From the IMG/VR virus record IMGVR_UViG_3300042506_000430, positions 1 to 64,000 of that record: 64,000 bases of DNA. The stretch is one strand, 5' to 3'. This document shows positions 9,219 through 17,586 of this stretch, piece by piece. This stretch comes from a virus. The notes under the pieces were generated by a model, which was not told the origin of the DNA, searched no databases, and saw only the letters and a list, made by a program, of their open reading frames with translations. The position numbers and the translations under genes were made by a program. Within the stretch, counting starts at the first letter, position 1. The number at the start of each line of letters is the position of its first letter.

Positions 9219-9428
9219 ATGGATGAAAAATTCTTTGTTGCCAGATTAACTTTTTCTCTACCTGATGAGAATACTGGTAAAATGAAAAAAGTAAGAGAAG
9301 AGAAATTAGTTAAAGGTTATTCTGTAACAGATGTTGAAGCAAAAGTTACAGAAAAGTATAAAAACTTTTCCCAAGATTGGAGAATAACAGCAGTTTCAGA
9401 ATCAAAAATTGATGAGGTTTTTGTTTAA
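9219..9428 (+). CDS. DUF4494-like small protein
   Basis: 69 residues. Its pattern, a beta-rich start, then KKVREEKLV, S-x-T-D-V-E-A-K, and a closing ITAVSESKIDEVF, matches my recollection of the DUF4494 family, which is common in Bacteroidetes and their phages and has no known function. It has its own promoter-like element and is followed by a strong terminator, so it is probably a single-gene transcript or the end of one. Confidence 0.7.
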   Translation: MDEKFFVARLTFSLPDENTGKMKKVREEKLVKGYSVTDVEAKVTEKYKNFSQDWRITAVSESKIDEVFV

Positions 9429-9447
9429 AACAAATAACTTTTATCGT

Positions 9448-9483
9448 AAACCCCTAGCATAAATAATGTTAGGGGTTTTTTTA
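9448..9483 (+). terminator. Rho-independent terminator
   Basis: AACCCCTA/TAGGGGTT stem extended by CAT/ATG around a short loop, followed by a T tract. Ends the DUF4494-like transcript before the scaffold gene. Confidence 0.88.
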
Positions 9484-9529
9484 TTTTAAAAATAATAATG
9501 ATAATCAGTAACTTTTTTACTTTTTGATA

Positions 9530-9556
9530 TATTTATTATAAAAATAAATAAAAATT
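9530..9556 (+). promoter_or_regulatory. Putative late promoter, TATTTATTA core
   Basis: TATTTATTA at 9530-9538, 18 bases before the scaffold ATG and just after a terminator; an A-rich leader follows. Confidence 0.58.
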
Positions 9557-11341
9557 ATGCAATCTGAAAAAAATTTAGTAGAAGAAGCACTAATTCAAAT
9601 GAAACAAATTGAAGATGTGCTTGCAGAAAACGCAAAAGGAATACTTGCTTCAACAATGAAGGAAGAAATCGAAGAATTAGTTAAAGAATCTTTAAATGAG
9701 CAAGCAGATATTGAAGATGATGAAACTGATTTAGATATGGAAGATGATATGGATATGGAAGATGATATGGATATGGAGGATGATATGGAAGATGATATGG
9801 AAGATGATATGGATATGGAAGATGATATGGATATGGAAGATGATATGGATATGGAAGATGATATGGATATGGAGGATGATGTTATTGATATGAGGGGAGC
9901 ATCACAAAGTGAACTTTTAAAAGTATTTAAAGCAATGGATGATGAAGATGGTATAATTATATCAAAAGATGGTAATGATATCTCATTAACTGATGATGGT
10001 GATGAATATTTAATAAGACTAGGAGAACAAATAGAAGATTTTGATTCAGATATGGGGAAAGGTAAACAATATTCACGTATGGTTCGTCATCTTAGTAATC
10101 AAATGGATGATGGTGATGATGATTTAGAGGATGATTATATCAAGTCAAGTTATGGTGATGAAGAAGATGATGCTCAAGAATATGGTATGAGATATTTTAA
10201 TGACGACGATGAAGAAGGTGATTTTGAACCTTTTGATGACGAAAACGAAGATATTGATGTGGACTATGCTATGAGCAAAAGACTTGGTTTGAAATATTTT
10301 AATGACAACAAAGAAGAAGATGATGATATGGAAGATGATATGGAGTTAGAAGAAGATGATACGCAATCAACAATTGATAAAATTTTTGAAAAAGCAAATA
10401 AACATAGCAATGTTATTTATGAAATAGAAATGGAAGACGAAGAAGAGTTTGATGTAGAAGATGATGGTTATGAGATGGAAGATGAGGATTATGAAATGGA
10501 AGATGATGATTATGAAATGGAAGATGATGAAGATTTTGATTGTTCTAATTTTAGCACTTCAGATTATTTAGCCAAAAATCCAAAAGCAACTATTTCTGAT
10601 GTGTATGATTACTTGAAAGAAAAAGGTTGTTTAAATGGTGGCGATGGTAATGTTGGAGAGAATTATAATTATTTAGGTGAGGCTAAAAAGACTTCCAAAT
10701 TTAAGTACAAGATGGCTAAAAACGGTTTTAATGAAAAAATGAAAGAGGGTCCTAAAAAAATGGGAACAGGTAAAGCCAAATTTAACTATGACAAATCCGC
10801 AGCAAATGTTGATGGGAAAATGAAAAAAGTTACAACTGGTAAAAAACAAGAAACCAAAGAAGCATCAAGAACTTACGGAATGGGAAGTAAAGCAGGTAGA
10901 GGTCTTAGAAAAGGCGTAACACCAAATAGAAATTTACATTTAGAGGCTCTGGAAAACCAAGTTTCTGAATTAAAACAAACAAATAATGATTATAAAAAAT
11001 CATTAAACATTTTTAGAGAGAAACTAAATGATGTTGCAGTTTTCAATGCTAATTTAGCATATGCAACAAGATTGTTTACTGAACACTCAACTACTAAAAA
11101 AGAAAAAATAAACATTTTAAGACGATTTGATAATATTCAGACATTACAAGAATCTAAAAACTTGTATTCTGCTATTAACAATGAATTATCAAAAGATTCA
11201 AATTCGTCTTTAAATGAGTCTGTTAACCGTAAGATTTCAAATGTTGCGTCAACAGGTTCATCAGCTAACTTAATTGAATCAAAAACTTATGAAAATCCTC
11301 AATTTTTGAGGATGAAGGATTTGATGGGTAAATTAGGTTAA
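9557..11341 (+). CDS. Acidic prohead scaffold protein (gp22-like by position)
   Basis: 594 residues. Probable internal scaffold of the prohead, later degraded by the gp21-like protease. Residues about 60-110 are an extreme acidic repeat of MEDDMD units, with further acidic blocks to about residue 330; residues about 370-460 are basic; and the last third is coiled-coil-like (LEALENQVSELKQTNNDYKK, then a LLRRFD-type helix). The identification rests on position between protease and capsid plus charge pattern and coiled coil, as T4 gp22 is itself poorly conserved. The C-terminal helical part resembles scaffold domains in related phages. Confidence 0.75.
   Translation: MQSEKNLVEEALIQMKQIEDVLAENAKGILASTMKEEIEELVKESLNEQADIEDDETDLDMEDDMDMEDDMDMEDDMEDDMEDDMDMEDDMDMEDDMDMEDDMDMEDDVIDMRGASQSELLKVFKAMDDEDGIIISKDGNDISLTDDGDEYLIRLGEQIEDFDSDMGKGKQYSRMVRHLSNQMDDGDDDLEDDYIKSSYGDEEDDAQEYGMRYFNDDDEEGDFEPFDDENEDIDVDYAMSKRLGLKYFNDNKEEDDDMEDDMELEEDDTQSTIDKIFEKANKHSNVIYEIEMEDEEEFDVEDDGYEMEDEDYEMEDDDYEMEDDEDFDCSNFSTSDYLAKNPKATISDVYDYLKEKGCLNGGDGNVGENYNYLGEAKKTSKFKYKMAKNGFNEKMKEGPKKMGTGKAKFNYDKSAANVDGKMKKVTTGKKQETKEASRTYGMGSKAGRGLRKGVTPNRNLHLEALENQVSELKQTNNDYKKSLNIFREKLNDVAVFNANLAYATRLFTEHSTTKKEKINILRRFDNIQTLQESKNLYSAINNELSKDSNSSLNESVNRKISNVASTGSSANLIESKTYENPQFLRMKDLMGKLG
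9733..9885 (+). repeat. Acidic coding minisatellite
   Basis: About ten tandem in-frame units of GATATGGAAGATGAT-like sequence (15 or 12 bases) encode MEDDMD. Array length could change by slippage without a frameshift. Confidence 0.85.
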
Positions 11342-11366
11342 TAAATTAAATAAAAAAAAATAGAAA

Positions 11367-13157
11367 ATGGGAGCATTATTAGAATCAGGTCTTGTTGGTA
11401 ATATTGGGTTGAAACACCTAAAAGTTATCAAAGAAGATACAATTAACAAATGGAATAAATTAGGATTCCTTGAAGGCTTAAAAGGTCATTTAAAAGAGAA
11501 TGTTGCACAGTTATATGAAAACCAAGCATCATATCTTATTAACGAAGCGGCTAGTACATCTGATACTGGTGCGTTTGAAACAGTTGTTTTCCCAATCGTT
11601 AGGAGAGTATTCTCTAAATTATTGGCTAATGATATTGTATCTGTACAGGCAATGAATTTACCAATTGGTAAACTGTTCTTCTTTGTACCTCAAATCCAAG
11701 AAGCAAATTCTGGTGCACACTATTCACCATATGGTGCTCCAGGTGCAGCAGATACTCAAACACCAACTACTGGTTATGGTAGTGGAAAAAATTTATATGA
11801 TAGATTTTATGAAGGTAATGAGCCAAGCTTAAACCCAGAAGGTCTTTATGATTATTCAAAAGGACAATATAGTGCAGTTACTGCAACAGGTACTACAGTT
11901 GTTTGGAGTGATGGTTCATTAGTTACTTCAGGTTATTCAGCAGGTAATTATAGAAGAGTTATACTAGCTTTGACAGGTTTTGGATCTGATGGTGAAGGTA
12001 AATTAATTGGACCTGATGGTCATCCAATGGATAATGAAAGTTTCTTGGCTGGTTTGACTGTTTATGCAAGTACATCAGCAGGTGGTGCATTCTCTGGTGT
12101 TACAACAGCATCTGGACTTGGCAATCCATTATTGTTTAGAGTTGTTACACAGAAATATGCAAAAGGGCTTGTTCAATATGGTTCTGAGAATACAATAACT
12201 TTCCCTAGTAGTAGAACAGGAGGTGGATCATACAATGATTTATCAACACCTGCTGGTGTTGTTTATCTTGAAGTTGATTTACAAAGACCTGCAACAGTTG
12301 GTGCAGATTCATTAGATGGTTACACAGGTTTCACAACATCAATTTCAGGTACAGCCGCAACTGACTTTACAGCAACTTATAGAATTTACAAGAGTTTAGA
12401 ATTTGAAGATAAAATTGGTGAGGTTTCTTTTGATTTACAATCAGTTACTGTTTCAGTTACAGAAAGAAAGTTAAGAGCACAATGGTCACCAGAAATGGCA
12501 CAAGACGTTGCTGCATTCCATAACATTGATGCTGAAGCAGAATTAACTGCTTTATTATCAGAGCAAATTGCAGCTGAGATTGATAGAGAAATTTTAAGAG
12601 ACCTTAGAAAAGGTGCTGCTTGGAATTTACGTTGGGATTACAATGGTTGGAAGAGATTGGGTACAAACGCTATCCCTTACACACAGAAAGACTGGAATCA
12701 AACATTAATCACAACTATTAACCAAGTATCAGCACAAATCCACAAATCAACATTGAGAGGTGGTGCAAACTGGATTGTTGTTTCTTCTGAAGTTAGTGCA
12801 ATTTTTGATGATTTGGAATACTTCCACGTATCAAATGCATCTCCTGACCAAGACCAATACAACATGGGTATTGAAAGAGTTGGTACATTAGCAGGTCGTT
12901 ACCAAGTATATCGTGACCCTTACTTCCCAGCAAACCAAGTGTTAATGGGACACAAAGGAACATCATTATTAGACACTGGTTATATCTATGCACCATATGT
13001 ACCATTACAATTAACACCAACAATGTATAATCCATTCAACTTTACACCAATTAAAGGTATAATGACAAGATATGCTAAAAAACTAGTTAACAACCGTTTC
13101 TACGGTAGAATTACGGTTGATGGTGTTAGAACATTTGACTTACAAGAGTTAAGATAA
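11367..13157 (+). CDS. Major capsid protein (gp23-like)
   Basis: 596 residues. Main shell protein of the head. T4 gp23 hallmarks are visible: the N-terminal prohead segment with ENQASYLINEA, a VFPIVRRVF motif near residues 73-81, QAMNLPIGKLFFF near 94-106, a large Gly/Thr-rich insertion region, then ERKLRAQWSPEMAQD and the C-terminal DxYFP/GYIYAPYVPL segments. The INE|A site at E60 fits the (I/L)xE consensus of gp21 proteases, so the first 60 residues are probably removed. It lies 25 bases after scaffold and ends at a strong terminator. Confidence 0.95.
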   Translation: MGALLESGLVGNIGLKHLKVIKEDTINKWNKLGFLEGLKGHLKENVAQLYENQASYLINEAASTSDTGAFETVVFPIVRRVFSKLLANDIVSVQAMNLPIGKLFFFVPQIQEANSGAHYSPYGAPGAADTQTPTTGYGSGKNLYDRFYEGNEPSLNPEGLYDYSKGQYSAVTATGTTVVWSDGSLVTSGYSAGNYRRVILALTGFGSDGEGKLIGPDGHPMDNESFLAGLTVYASTSAGGAFSGVTTASGLGNPLLFRVVTQKYAKGLVQYGSENTITFPSSRTGGGSYNDLSTPAGVVYLEVDLQRPATVGADSLDGYTGFTTSISGTAATDFTATYRIYKSLEFEDKIGEVSFDLQSVTVSVTERKLRAQWSPEMAQDVAAFHNIDAEAELTALLSEQIAAEIDREILRDLRKGAAWNLRWDYNGWKRLGTNAIPYTQKDWNQTLITTINQVSAQIHKSTLRGGANWIVVSSEVSAIFDDLEYFHVSNASPDQDQYNMGIERVGTLAGRYQVYRDPYFPANQVLMGHKGTSLLDTGYIYAPYVPLQLTPTMYNPFNFTPIKGIMTRYAKKLVNNRFYGRITVDGVRTFDLQELR

Positions 13158-13181
13158 TCAATTTTATATTGATATAATAGG

Positions 13182-13212
13182 AAGGGTTGCATTTTTTTGC
13201 AACCCTTTTTTT
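13182..13212 (+). terminator. Rho-independent terminator after capsid gene
   Basis: A perfect 10-bp stem (AAGGGTTGCA with TGCAACCCTT) and 6-base T loop are followed by a T tract. Confidence 0.92.
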
Positions 13213-13221
13213 ATTTGCATA

Positions 13222-13241
13222 TATTTATTAATAAAAATTTT
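13222..13241 (+). promoter_or_regulatory. Putative late promoter, TATTTATTA core
   Basis: TATTTATTA at 13222-13230, 11 bases before ATG 13242, immediately after the capsid terminator. Confidence 0.58.
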
Positions 13242-13595
13242 ATGGAAAATAAGCCATCATTTTTTAATGAAGATTTAAGAGTTTGGTTTGGTGATAAGAA
13301 AAAACCAAAAGGTAGCAATCAACCCAAAGGTCCTTGGGTTAATATATGTAGAAAAGATTCAAATGGTAAGCACCCCCCCTGTGGCAGAGAATCTGATGAT
13401 AAGGGTGCATATCCTAAATGTAAGGCGGCTGGTGTTGCTAGTAAGATGAGTGATGCTGAAAAGAAGTCAGCTTGTACAAAGAAAAGAGCGGCTGAAAAAA
13501 AGAATCCAAAATCTGGAACGGGCAATAAACCAACAATGGTTACAAAGGAAAGTTTAATAAGAATTATTGAAGAGTTTTTAATTCATAATCATTAG
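13242..13595 (+). CDS. Small basic Cys-containing phage protein
   Basis: 117 residues from ATG 13242; an upstream in-frame ATG at 13197 lies inside the terminator and is unlikely to be used. A short acidic N-terminus precedes a compact module with GPWVNICRK, HPPCGRE, YPKCKAAG and SACTKKRAAEKKNP, four Cys in spaced positions and many basic residues, then a C-terminal helix. Such modules are widespread in small phage proteins of unknown function; Zn or nucleic-acid binding is a guess. Its last 32 bases overlap the end of the convergent gene on the other strand. Confidence 0.78.
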   Translation: MENKPSFFNEDLRVWFGDKKKPKGSNQPKGPWVNICRKDSNGKHPPCGRESDDKGAYPKCKAAGVASKMSDAEKKSACTKKRAAEKKNPKSGTGNKPTMVTKESLIRIIEEFLIHNH

Positions 13596-14472
13596 CATTA
13601 ACTTCATTTACTAAATGAACATAATCTAAATTAATAAATGAACAATTTCCTTGTCCAGAAACCCTTTGTGATAATATAAATAAAATATTATCATTTTGGG
13701 TGAAAAAAAGATACAAGTAACCATTTTGTGTAAGTAAATCAACTATAACATTATTATTTGGTATTTCATCAAAAGAAGCAAATTTATATTGTATTTTTTT
13801 ACCACTTTTTATAATAAAATTCCTCTTGGGTATTATATTAAATTCTTTCCAAGCATAACCTAATTCAGTCATCCTAAATATTGCAATAAATTCATCTTTT
13901 GTTATTTCAGTTATTTGTTTTTTTGTTGTAAATTCAGTTTCAATAATTGCTTTGGCTTCATTTTTTTTAGTATTGTTACTAGGGAATAAAAAATTATAAA
14001 GAATAGTAGCATGGTTTTTTAGATAATAAAAAGTAGGGTATTTTATGTTTGAGTCGCTACCCTTCATAAAAGATTTAGGGGATAACCCTTCAATTTCAGG
14101 GAATTTAAATATAGGAATAATGCTATCATAATTTTTTGCATCAAATACTTCATCCTCCCCATTAATTTGAATTAAATAATCACCCTTTAGTGTTGTTTGG
14201 GGTTTCATATTTTTAAATTTTCCCATTAATTGTATAAATAATTTTTTTATTGTTTTTCTTTCCTCACCATAAGAAGTTTTTGAATCAATATTTATAAATT
14301 TATTTTTATCAATAGTTTTTTTGGTTAAATCAGAAAACAAATCTGTTTTTTTGAATAGTTCAAAAATATAGTTTTCAAAGTCTGTACCTTTTTCTGAAGC
14401 TGATGTTTTTTTTAGTTTATTTGAAATTTCATCTGCTTGATTAGGAGTTATAAGAATTTTTATTTTGCTCAT
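13564..14472 (-). CDS. Unknown protein, possibly nuclease-like
   Basis: 302 residues from the ATG at 14472; an in-frame ATG at 14502 gives ten more residues. It has an N-terminal helical part with GTDFENYIFELF (residues about 28-40) and a later GDYLIQINGEDEVFDAKNYD segment. A DF-E...E/D-x-D/E-A-K arrangement recalls PD-(D/E)xK-type nuclease folds, but the match is weak and I do not assign it. It converges on, and overlaps by 32 bases, the 13242 gene. It is in a short minus-strand group with 14515-14901. Confidence 0.65.
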   Translation of the reverse strand: MSKIKILITPNQADEISNKLKKTSASEKGTDFENYIFELFKKTDLFSDLTKKTIDKNKFINIDSKTSYGEERKTIKKLFIQLMGKFKNMKPQTTLKGDYLIQINGEDEVFDAKNYDSIIPIFKFPEIEGLSPKSFMKGSDSNIKYPTFYYLKNHATILYNFLFPSNNTKKNEAKAIIETEFTTKKQITEITKDEFIAIFRMTELGYAWKEFNIIPKRNFIIKSGKKIQYKFASFDEIPNNNVIVDLLTQNGYLYLFFTQNDNILFILSQRVSGQGNCSFINLDYVHLVNEVNANDYELKTLQ

Positions 14473-14514
14473 AATGTTTTTAAATTTATATGATATTATC
14501 ATATCTTTGTTAAC

Positions 14515-14901
14515 CTAAAAGGCTTCAACCTTAATTAAAAAGTTTTCTTTTAGATAATTTGACAACTCATAAAAGGTATCAAATTTTGATTGCATCTTAT
14601 CATCAAACCTGCTGATAATATCAATATGTGTTTGATGGTGATTAATAAAAAACTTGAAAAGTTCATATTCATAAATCATATGAATTTCTCTATCATATAT
14701 AATGATAAAGATATTCTCATCTTCAAGATAAATTAATCTTTCTGGCGATTTTGATGAATAAGCAAGTTTGGCATCTGGATTGTCCAGCATTTTAAAGATA
14801 ATATTTTTACACCTAACTTCATCCTCTGTTGGGTCAGTTAATGCCAAGATGTTTTCTTTAAATGAATTAACTAGGGGGGTCAACCAAGATTTAATGTTCA
14901 T
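14515..14901 (-). CDS. Unknown small phage protein
   Basis: 128 residues, acidic, with a beta-rich middle (RLIYLEDENIFIIIYDREIHMIY) flanked by helices. No motif recognised. It has a promoter-like element just upstream and is followed 42 bases later by the next minus-strand gene. It lies just downstream of the LRR-like array but is not related to it. Confidence 0.7.
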   Translation of the reverse strand: MNIKSWLTPLVNSFKENILALTDPTEDEVRCKNIIFKMLDNPDAKLAYSSKSPERLIYLEDENIFIIIYDREIHMIYEYELFKFFINHHQTHIDIISRFDDKMQSKFDTFYELSNYLKENFLIKVEAF

Positions 14902-14920
14902 AGTTTTTTTATTACAAATA
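14902..14920 (-). promoter_or_regulatory. Putative late promoter variant, TATTTGTAA core
   Basis: Minus-strand TATTTGTAA at 14912-14920 followed by an A tract, 10 bases before ATG 14901. One mismatch to the element seen elsewhere. Confidence 0.4.
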
Positions 14921-14934
14921 TACTACAAGTTGAA

Positions 14935-15501
14935 TTAAATAGCAAATTCTGTTTCATCCCAATCAGGATCCTCATTTAATATAATACCTTTAATATATCC
15001 AGGTTTAACCATTTTTTTTAATTGATTTTCAGTGTATTTGGTTAATTTTGTGTAAGTTATGTTTATTCCATCATCAACTTTCAATCCTTTTGGTAATGAT
15101 TGTAATTTGTAACAATGATTTAAATATAATGTACCATTAACTTTTAATCCTTCTGGTAATGATTCAAGTTTTTCACAGCCATATAAATCCAAATCACCCC
15201 CAACTTTCAATAGTTCTGGTAATGATTTTATATTTGAATGTTCTAAAGATAACTCGCCCCCAACTTCCAAGTCTTCTGGTAATGAAGTTATTTTTGAATA
15301 ATCTAAATTCAAATTGCCACTAACTTTCAATCCTTCTGGTAATGAAGTTATTTTAAAATTTGATAAATCCAAATCATCATTAACAATTAAATCTTCTTTT
15401 GTTAATGGTGAACCATTTGTTATTTTCCATAAAAATGGAATTTTTGTACCATCTAACTTTTCAATAAAATTAAATATATTCTTTAGTGTTTCTTTTTCCA
15501 T
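14935..15501 (-). CDS. LRR-like repeat protein, paralog 4
   Basis: 188 residues: N-cap (ETLKNIFNFIEKLDG, WKITNGSPLTKEDL), about six repeats including two 21-residue cysteine-type coils (LYGCEKLES and LNHCYKLQS), and a C-cap KYTENQLKKMVKPG. Unlike its siblings it carries an acidic C-terminal extension (EDPDWDETEFAI). It is the last gene of the array in transcription order, joined to paralog 5 by the TAATG overlap. Confidence 0.84.
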   Translation of the reverse strand: MEKETLKNIFNFIEKLDGTKIPFLWKITNGSPLTKEDLIVNDDLDLSNFKITSLPEGLKVSGNLNLDYSKITSLPEDLEVGGELSLEHSNIKSLPELLKVGGDLDLYGCEKLESLPEGLKVNGTLYLNHCYKLQSLPKGLKVDDGINITYTKLTKYTENQLKKMVKPGYIKGIILNEDPDWDETEFAI

Positions 15502-15905
15502 TATCTAATTATATTATTTATATATCCAGGATTAACCATTTGCCTTAATTCCTCAGTTGAATATTTTGTTAATGGTGTATTTTTAATAAACAAACGACCC
15601 CAAACTTTCAACCCTTTTGGTAATGATGTTATATTTGAATGTCCCAAATCCAAATCCTCCCCAACTTTTAATCCTTCTGGTAATGATTGTATATTTTTAC
15701 AACCATATAAACTTAAAATATCCTCAACGTTCAATCCATCTGGTAATGATTCAATATCTGTTTCTGTTAAATCCAAATCCCCTTCAACAAATAACTCTTC
15801 ATCTGTTAATGGTTCATTATTCATTAATTTCCACATAAATGGTTTATCCTTATTTTCTTCTTCTTCAAGGAATGTAAATATCTTTTTTAGTGTTTCTTTT
15901 TCCAT
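15501..15905 (-). CDS. LRR-like repeat protein, paralog 5
   Basis: 134 residues, about four repeats, one of them of the 21-residue LYGCKNIQS type. N-cap is ETLKKIFTFLEEEENKDKP; C-cap is KYSTEELRQMVNPG. One-base TAATG overlaps at both ends. A short member of the family. Confidence 0.83.
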   Translation of the reverse strand: MEKETLKKIFTFLEEEENKDKPFMWKLMNNEPLTDEELFVEGDLDLTETDIESLPDGLNVEDILSLYGCKNIQSLPEGLKVGEDLDLGHSNITSLPKGLKVWGRLFIKNTPLTKYSTEELRQMVNPGYINNIIR

Positions 15906-16552
15906 TATCTTTCTATATTTCCAAGTATAAATCCTGGTTTAACCATTTTTCTTAATTCATTATCTGAAAATTTTGCTAACCCAGAGTCGTGAATGGCCAA
16001 ATTACCATAAACCTCCAACCCTTTTGGTAATGAAGTTAAATTTTTGCAACGCATTAAATCTAACAATCTATTAACTTTTAATCCTTTTGGTAAAAATCCT
16101 ATCTCTGAATCCTCCAAAGATAATATACCAACTTCCATTCCTTCTGGTAATGATTCCAAATATGGGGTGGTATTTAAATTTAATTCACCTTCAATTTTTA
16201 ATCCTTTTGGTAATGATTGTATTTGTGTATATGATAAATCCAAATCTAATTTAACTTTTAATCCTTTTGGTAATTTTCTTATTTCTGTATAATTTAAAAC
16301 TAAATGCCCTCCAACTTCCAATCCTTCTGGTAATGATTTAATATCTGAATTTTGTAAAAACAAATCACCTTCAACTTTCAATCCTTCTGGCAATTCTTCT
16401 ATCTCTAAATCTGATAAATTCAAATCACCTTTAACATGTAAATCATCTTCTGTGAATGGAAAACCATTTGACCATTTCCACCTAAGTGGCGTATTCCTAT
16501 TATCCTTCTTTTCAAGGAAATTAAATATCTTCTTTAATGTTTCTTTTTCCAT
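15905..16552 (-). CDS. LRR-like repeat protein, paralog 6
   Basis: 215 residues, about eight repeats, one of them shortened by about a residue (MEVGILSLEDSEIGF). N-cap WKWSNGFPFTEDDL is shared with paralog 7, suggesting these two are close relatives. C-cap KFSDNELRKMVKPG. TAATG overlap with neighbours on both sides. Confidence 0.84.
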   Translation of the reverse strand: MEKETLKKIFNFLEKKDNRNTPLRWKWSNGFPFTEDDLHVKGDLNLSDLEIEELPEGLKVEGDLFLQNSDIKSLPEGLEVGGHLVLNYTEIRKLPKGLKVKLDLDLSYTQIQSLPKGLKIEGELNLNTTPYLESLPEGMEVGILSLEDSEIGFLPKGLKVNRLLDLMRCKNLTSLPKGLEVYGNLAIHDSGLAKFSDNELRKMVKPGFILGNIER

Positions 16553-17016
16553 TATCTATATATATATCTATTTAAAAAACTAGGCTCAACCATTTTTATT
16601 AATTCATCATCTGAAAATTTTGCTAATGGTGTTCCACCAATAAACAAATTTTGCCCAACTTTCAATCCTTTTGGTAATGATGCTATTTCAGAGTAGGATA
16701 AATCCAAATCAACCCCAACTTCTAATCCTTCTGGCATAGAAGTTATTCTTGTGTTTGATAAATCTAAATGTCTCCCAACTTTCAATCCTTTTGGTAATGA
16801 TTTAATATCAGAAAATTGTAAATACAAGTCACCTTCAACATATAAATTATCTGGCAATGTTTCTATCCCTGAATCTGAAAAATCCAAATCACCTTTAATA
16901 TGCAAATCATCTTCTGTTAATGGTTCACCACTTGACCATTTCCATAATAATGGTGCTCTTATTTCATCATTCTTTTCAAGAAATTTAAATATCTTCTTTA
17001 ATGTTTCTTTTTCCAT
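16552..17016 (-). CDS. LRR-like repeat protein, paralog 7
   Basis: 154 residues, about five regular repeats, N-cap WKWSSGEPLTEDDL and C-cap KFSDDELIKMVEPS. The upstream gene is not a paralog here, but the bases just before this start (AGATAATGG) still match the array junction, as if an earlier paralog end had been cut back. Confidence 0.84.
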   Translation of the reverse strand: MEKETLKKIFKFLEKNDEIRAPLLWKWSSGEPLTEDDLHIKGDLDFSDSGIETLPDNLYVEGDLYLQFSDIKSLPKGLKVGRHLDLSNTRITSMPEGLEVGVDLDLSYSEIASLPKGLKVGQNLFIGGTPLAKFSDDELIKMVEPSFLNRYIYR

Positions 17017-17019
17017 TAT

Positions 17020-17442
17020 CTATCCTTTCTTCCACTTTCCACCCAATTTCTTATACCTTTTTGCCGCAGCACCATTACAATATGCGCTTGGGCATACTTT
17101 ATACCTAGACCTTGCCCAACTCAAACATTGACTCCATAACTTGGGATTTGTTGGTTTATTCTTTTTTTCCTTTGCTTCTGTTATGTTCTGGCTATCCCTA
17201 TTTTCAAATTCATTCATCATAAAATCAAAAACTTGATCCAAGTTTTCTTTTGCAACTGTCACATGGTCATCAGCCCAATCATGGCCATTGGTCAACAATT
17301 CATTAATTTCATCAGGTTGAAATTCAAGCAATAATTCACATTGTCTTTTAATTTGTTTTAAGTTTCCAAAAAACATATAATTTTCTGTTGCTTGCTCATT
17401 TATTGCATTCTTAACAATTTTTTTAATTACTGGATGTATCAT
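17020..17442 (-). CDS. Unrelated gene interrupting the array; phage basic C-terminal module
   Basis: 140 residues. The first part (about residues 18-75, YMFFGNLKQIKRQCELLLEF then NGHDWADDHVTVAKENLDQVFDFM) resembles a helical module recurrent in T4-like phage proteins of unknown function. The C-terminal part (from about residue 97; NPKLWSQCLSWARSRYKVCPSAYCNGAAAKRYKK) resembles a short basic module also recurrent in phage and algal-virus proteins. It has its own promoter-like element at 17456-17464 and ends in a TAG that overlaps the array junction. Function unknown; possibly virion-packaged or DNA-binding. Confidence 0.78.
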   Translation of the reverse strand: MIHPVIKKIVKNAINEQATENYMFFGNLKQIKRQCELLLEFQPDEINELLTNGHDWADDHVTVAKENLDQVFDFMMNEFENRDSQNITEAKEKKNKPTNPKLWSQCLSWARSRYKVCPSAYCNGAAAKRYKKLGGKWKKG

Positions 17443-17464
17443 ATCTTATTTTTTATTATAAATA
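17443..17464 (-). promoter_or_regulatory. Putative late promoter, TATTTATAA core
   Basis: Minus-strand TATTTATAA at 17456-17464, 13 bases before ATG 17442, with an A-rich leader; placed in the only sizeable gap inside the array. Confidence 0.52.
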
Positions 17465-17522
17465 TCATTATTCTTTATTTTGATTATGGCTCTCATATTT
17501 TGATTTTAAGGGACTTTTTGTT

Positions 17523-17586
17523 TTAGCCTATTACTATGTCATCTTTATTAAAATCTGCTGTTGTGGTTAAATTGTATGTGGTTATA
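17523..17586 (-). pseudogene. Possible gene-tail remnant
   Basis: In the gap between paralog 8 and the 17020 gene, one minus-strand frame reads about 20 residues (YNLTTTADFNKDDIVIG) to a TAA at 17523. The composition looks like the end of a structural protein rather than random A/T-rich sequence, but the fragment is short and unrecognised. Confidence 0.2.

Noticed and set aside
13197-13241. Longer N-terminus for the 13242 gene
   Set aside because: The extra codons lie within the loop and 3' arm of a strong terminator and the promoter-like element.
13564-14472. Firm assignment as a PD-(D/E)xK nuclease
   Set aside because: The acidic residues and Lys can be arranged to fit, but spacing and secondary structure are not convincing without a profile search.
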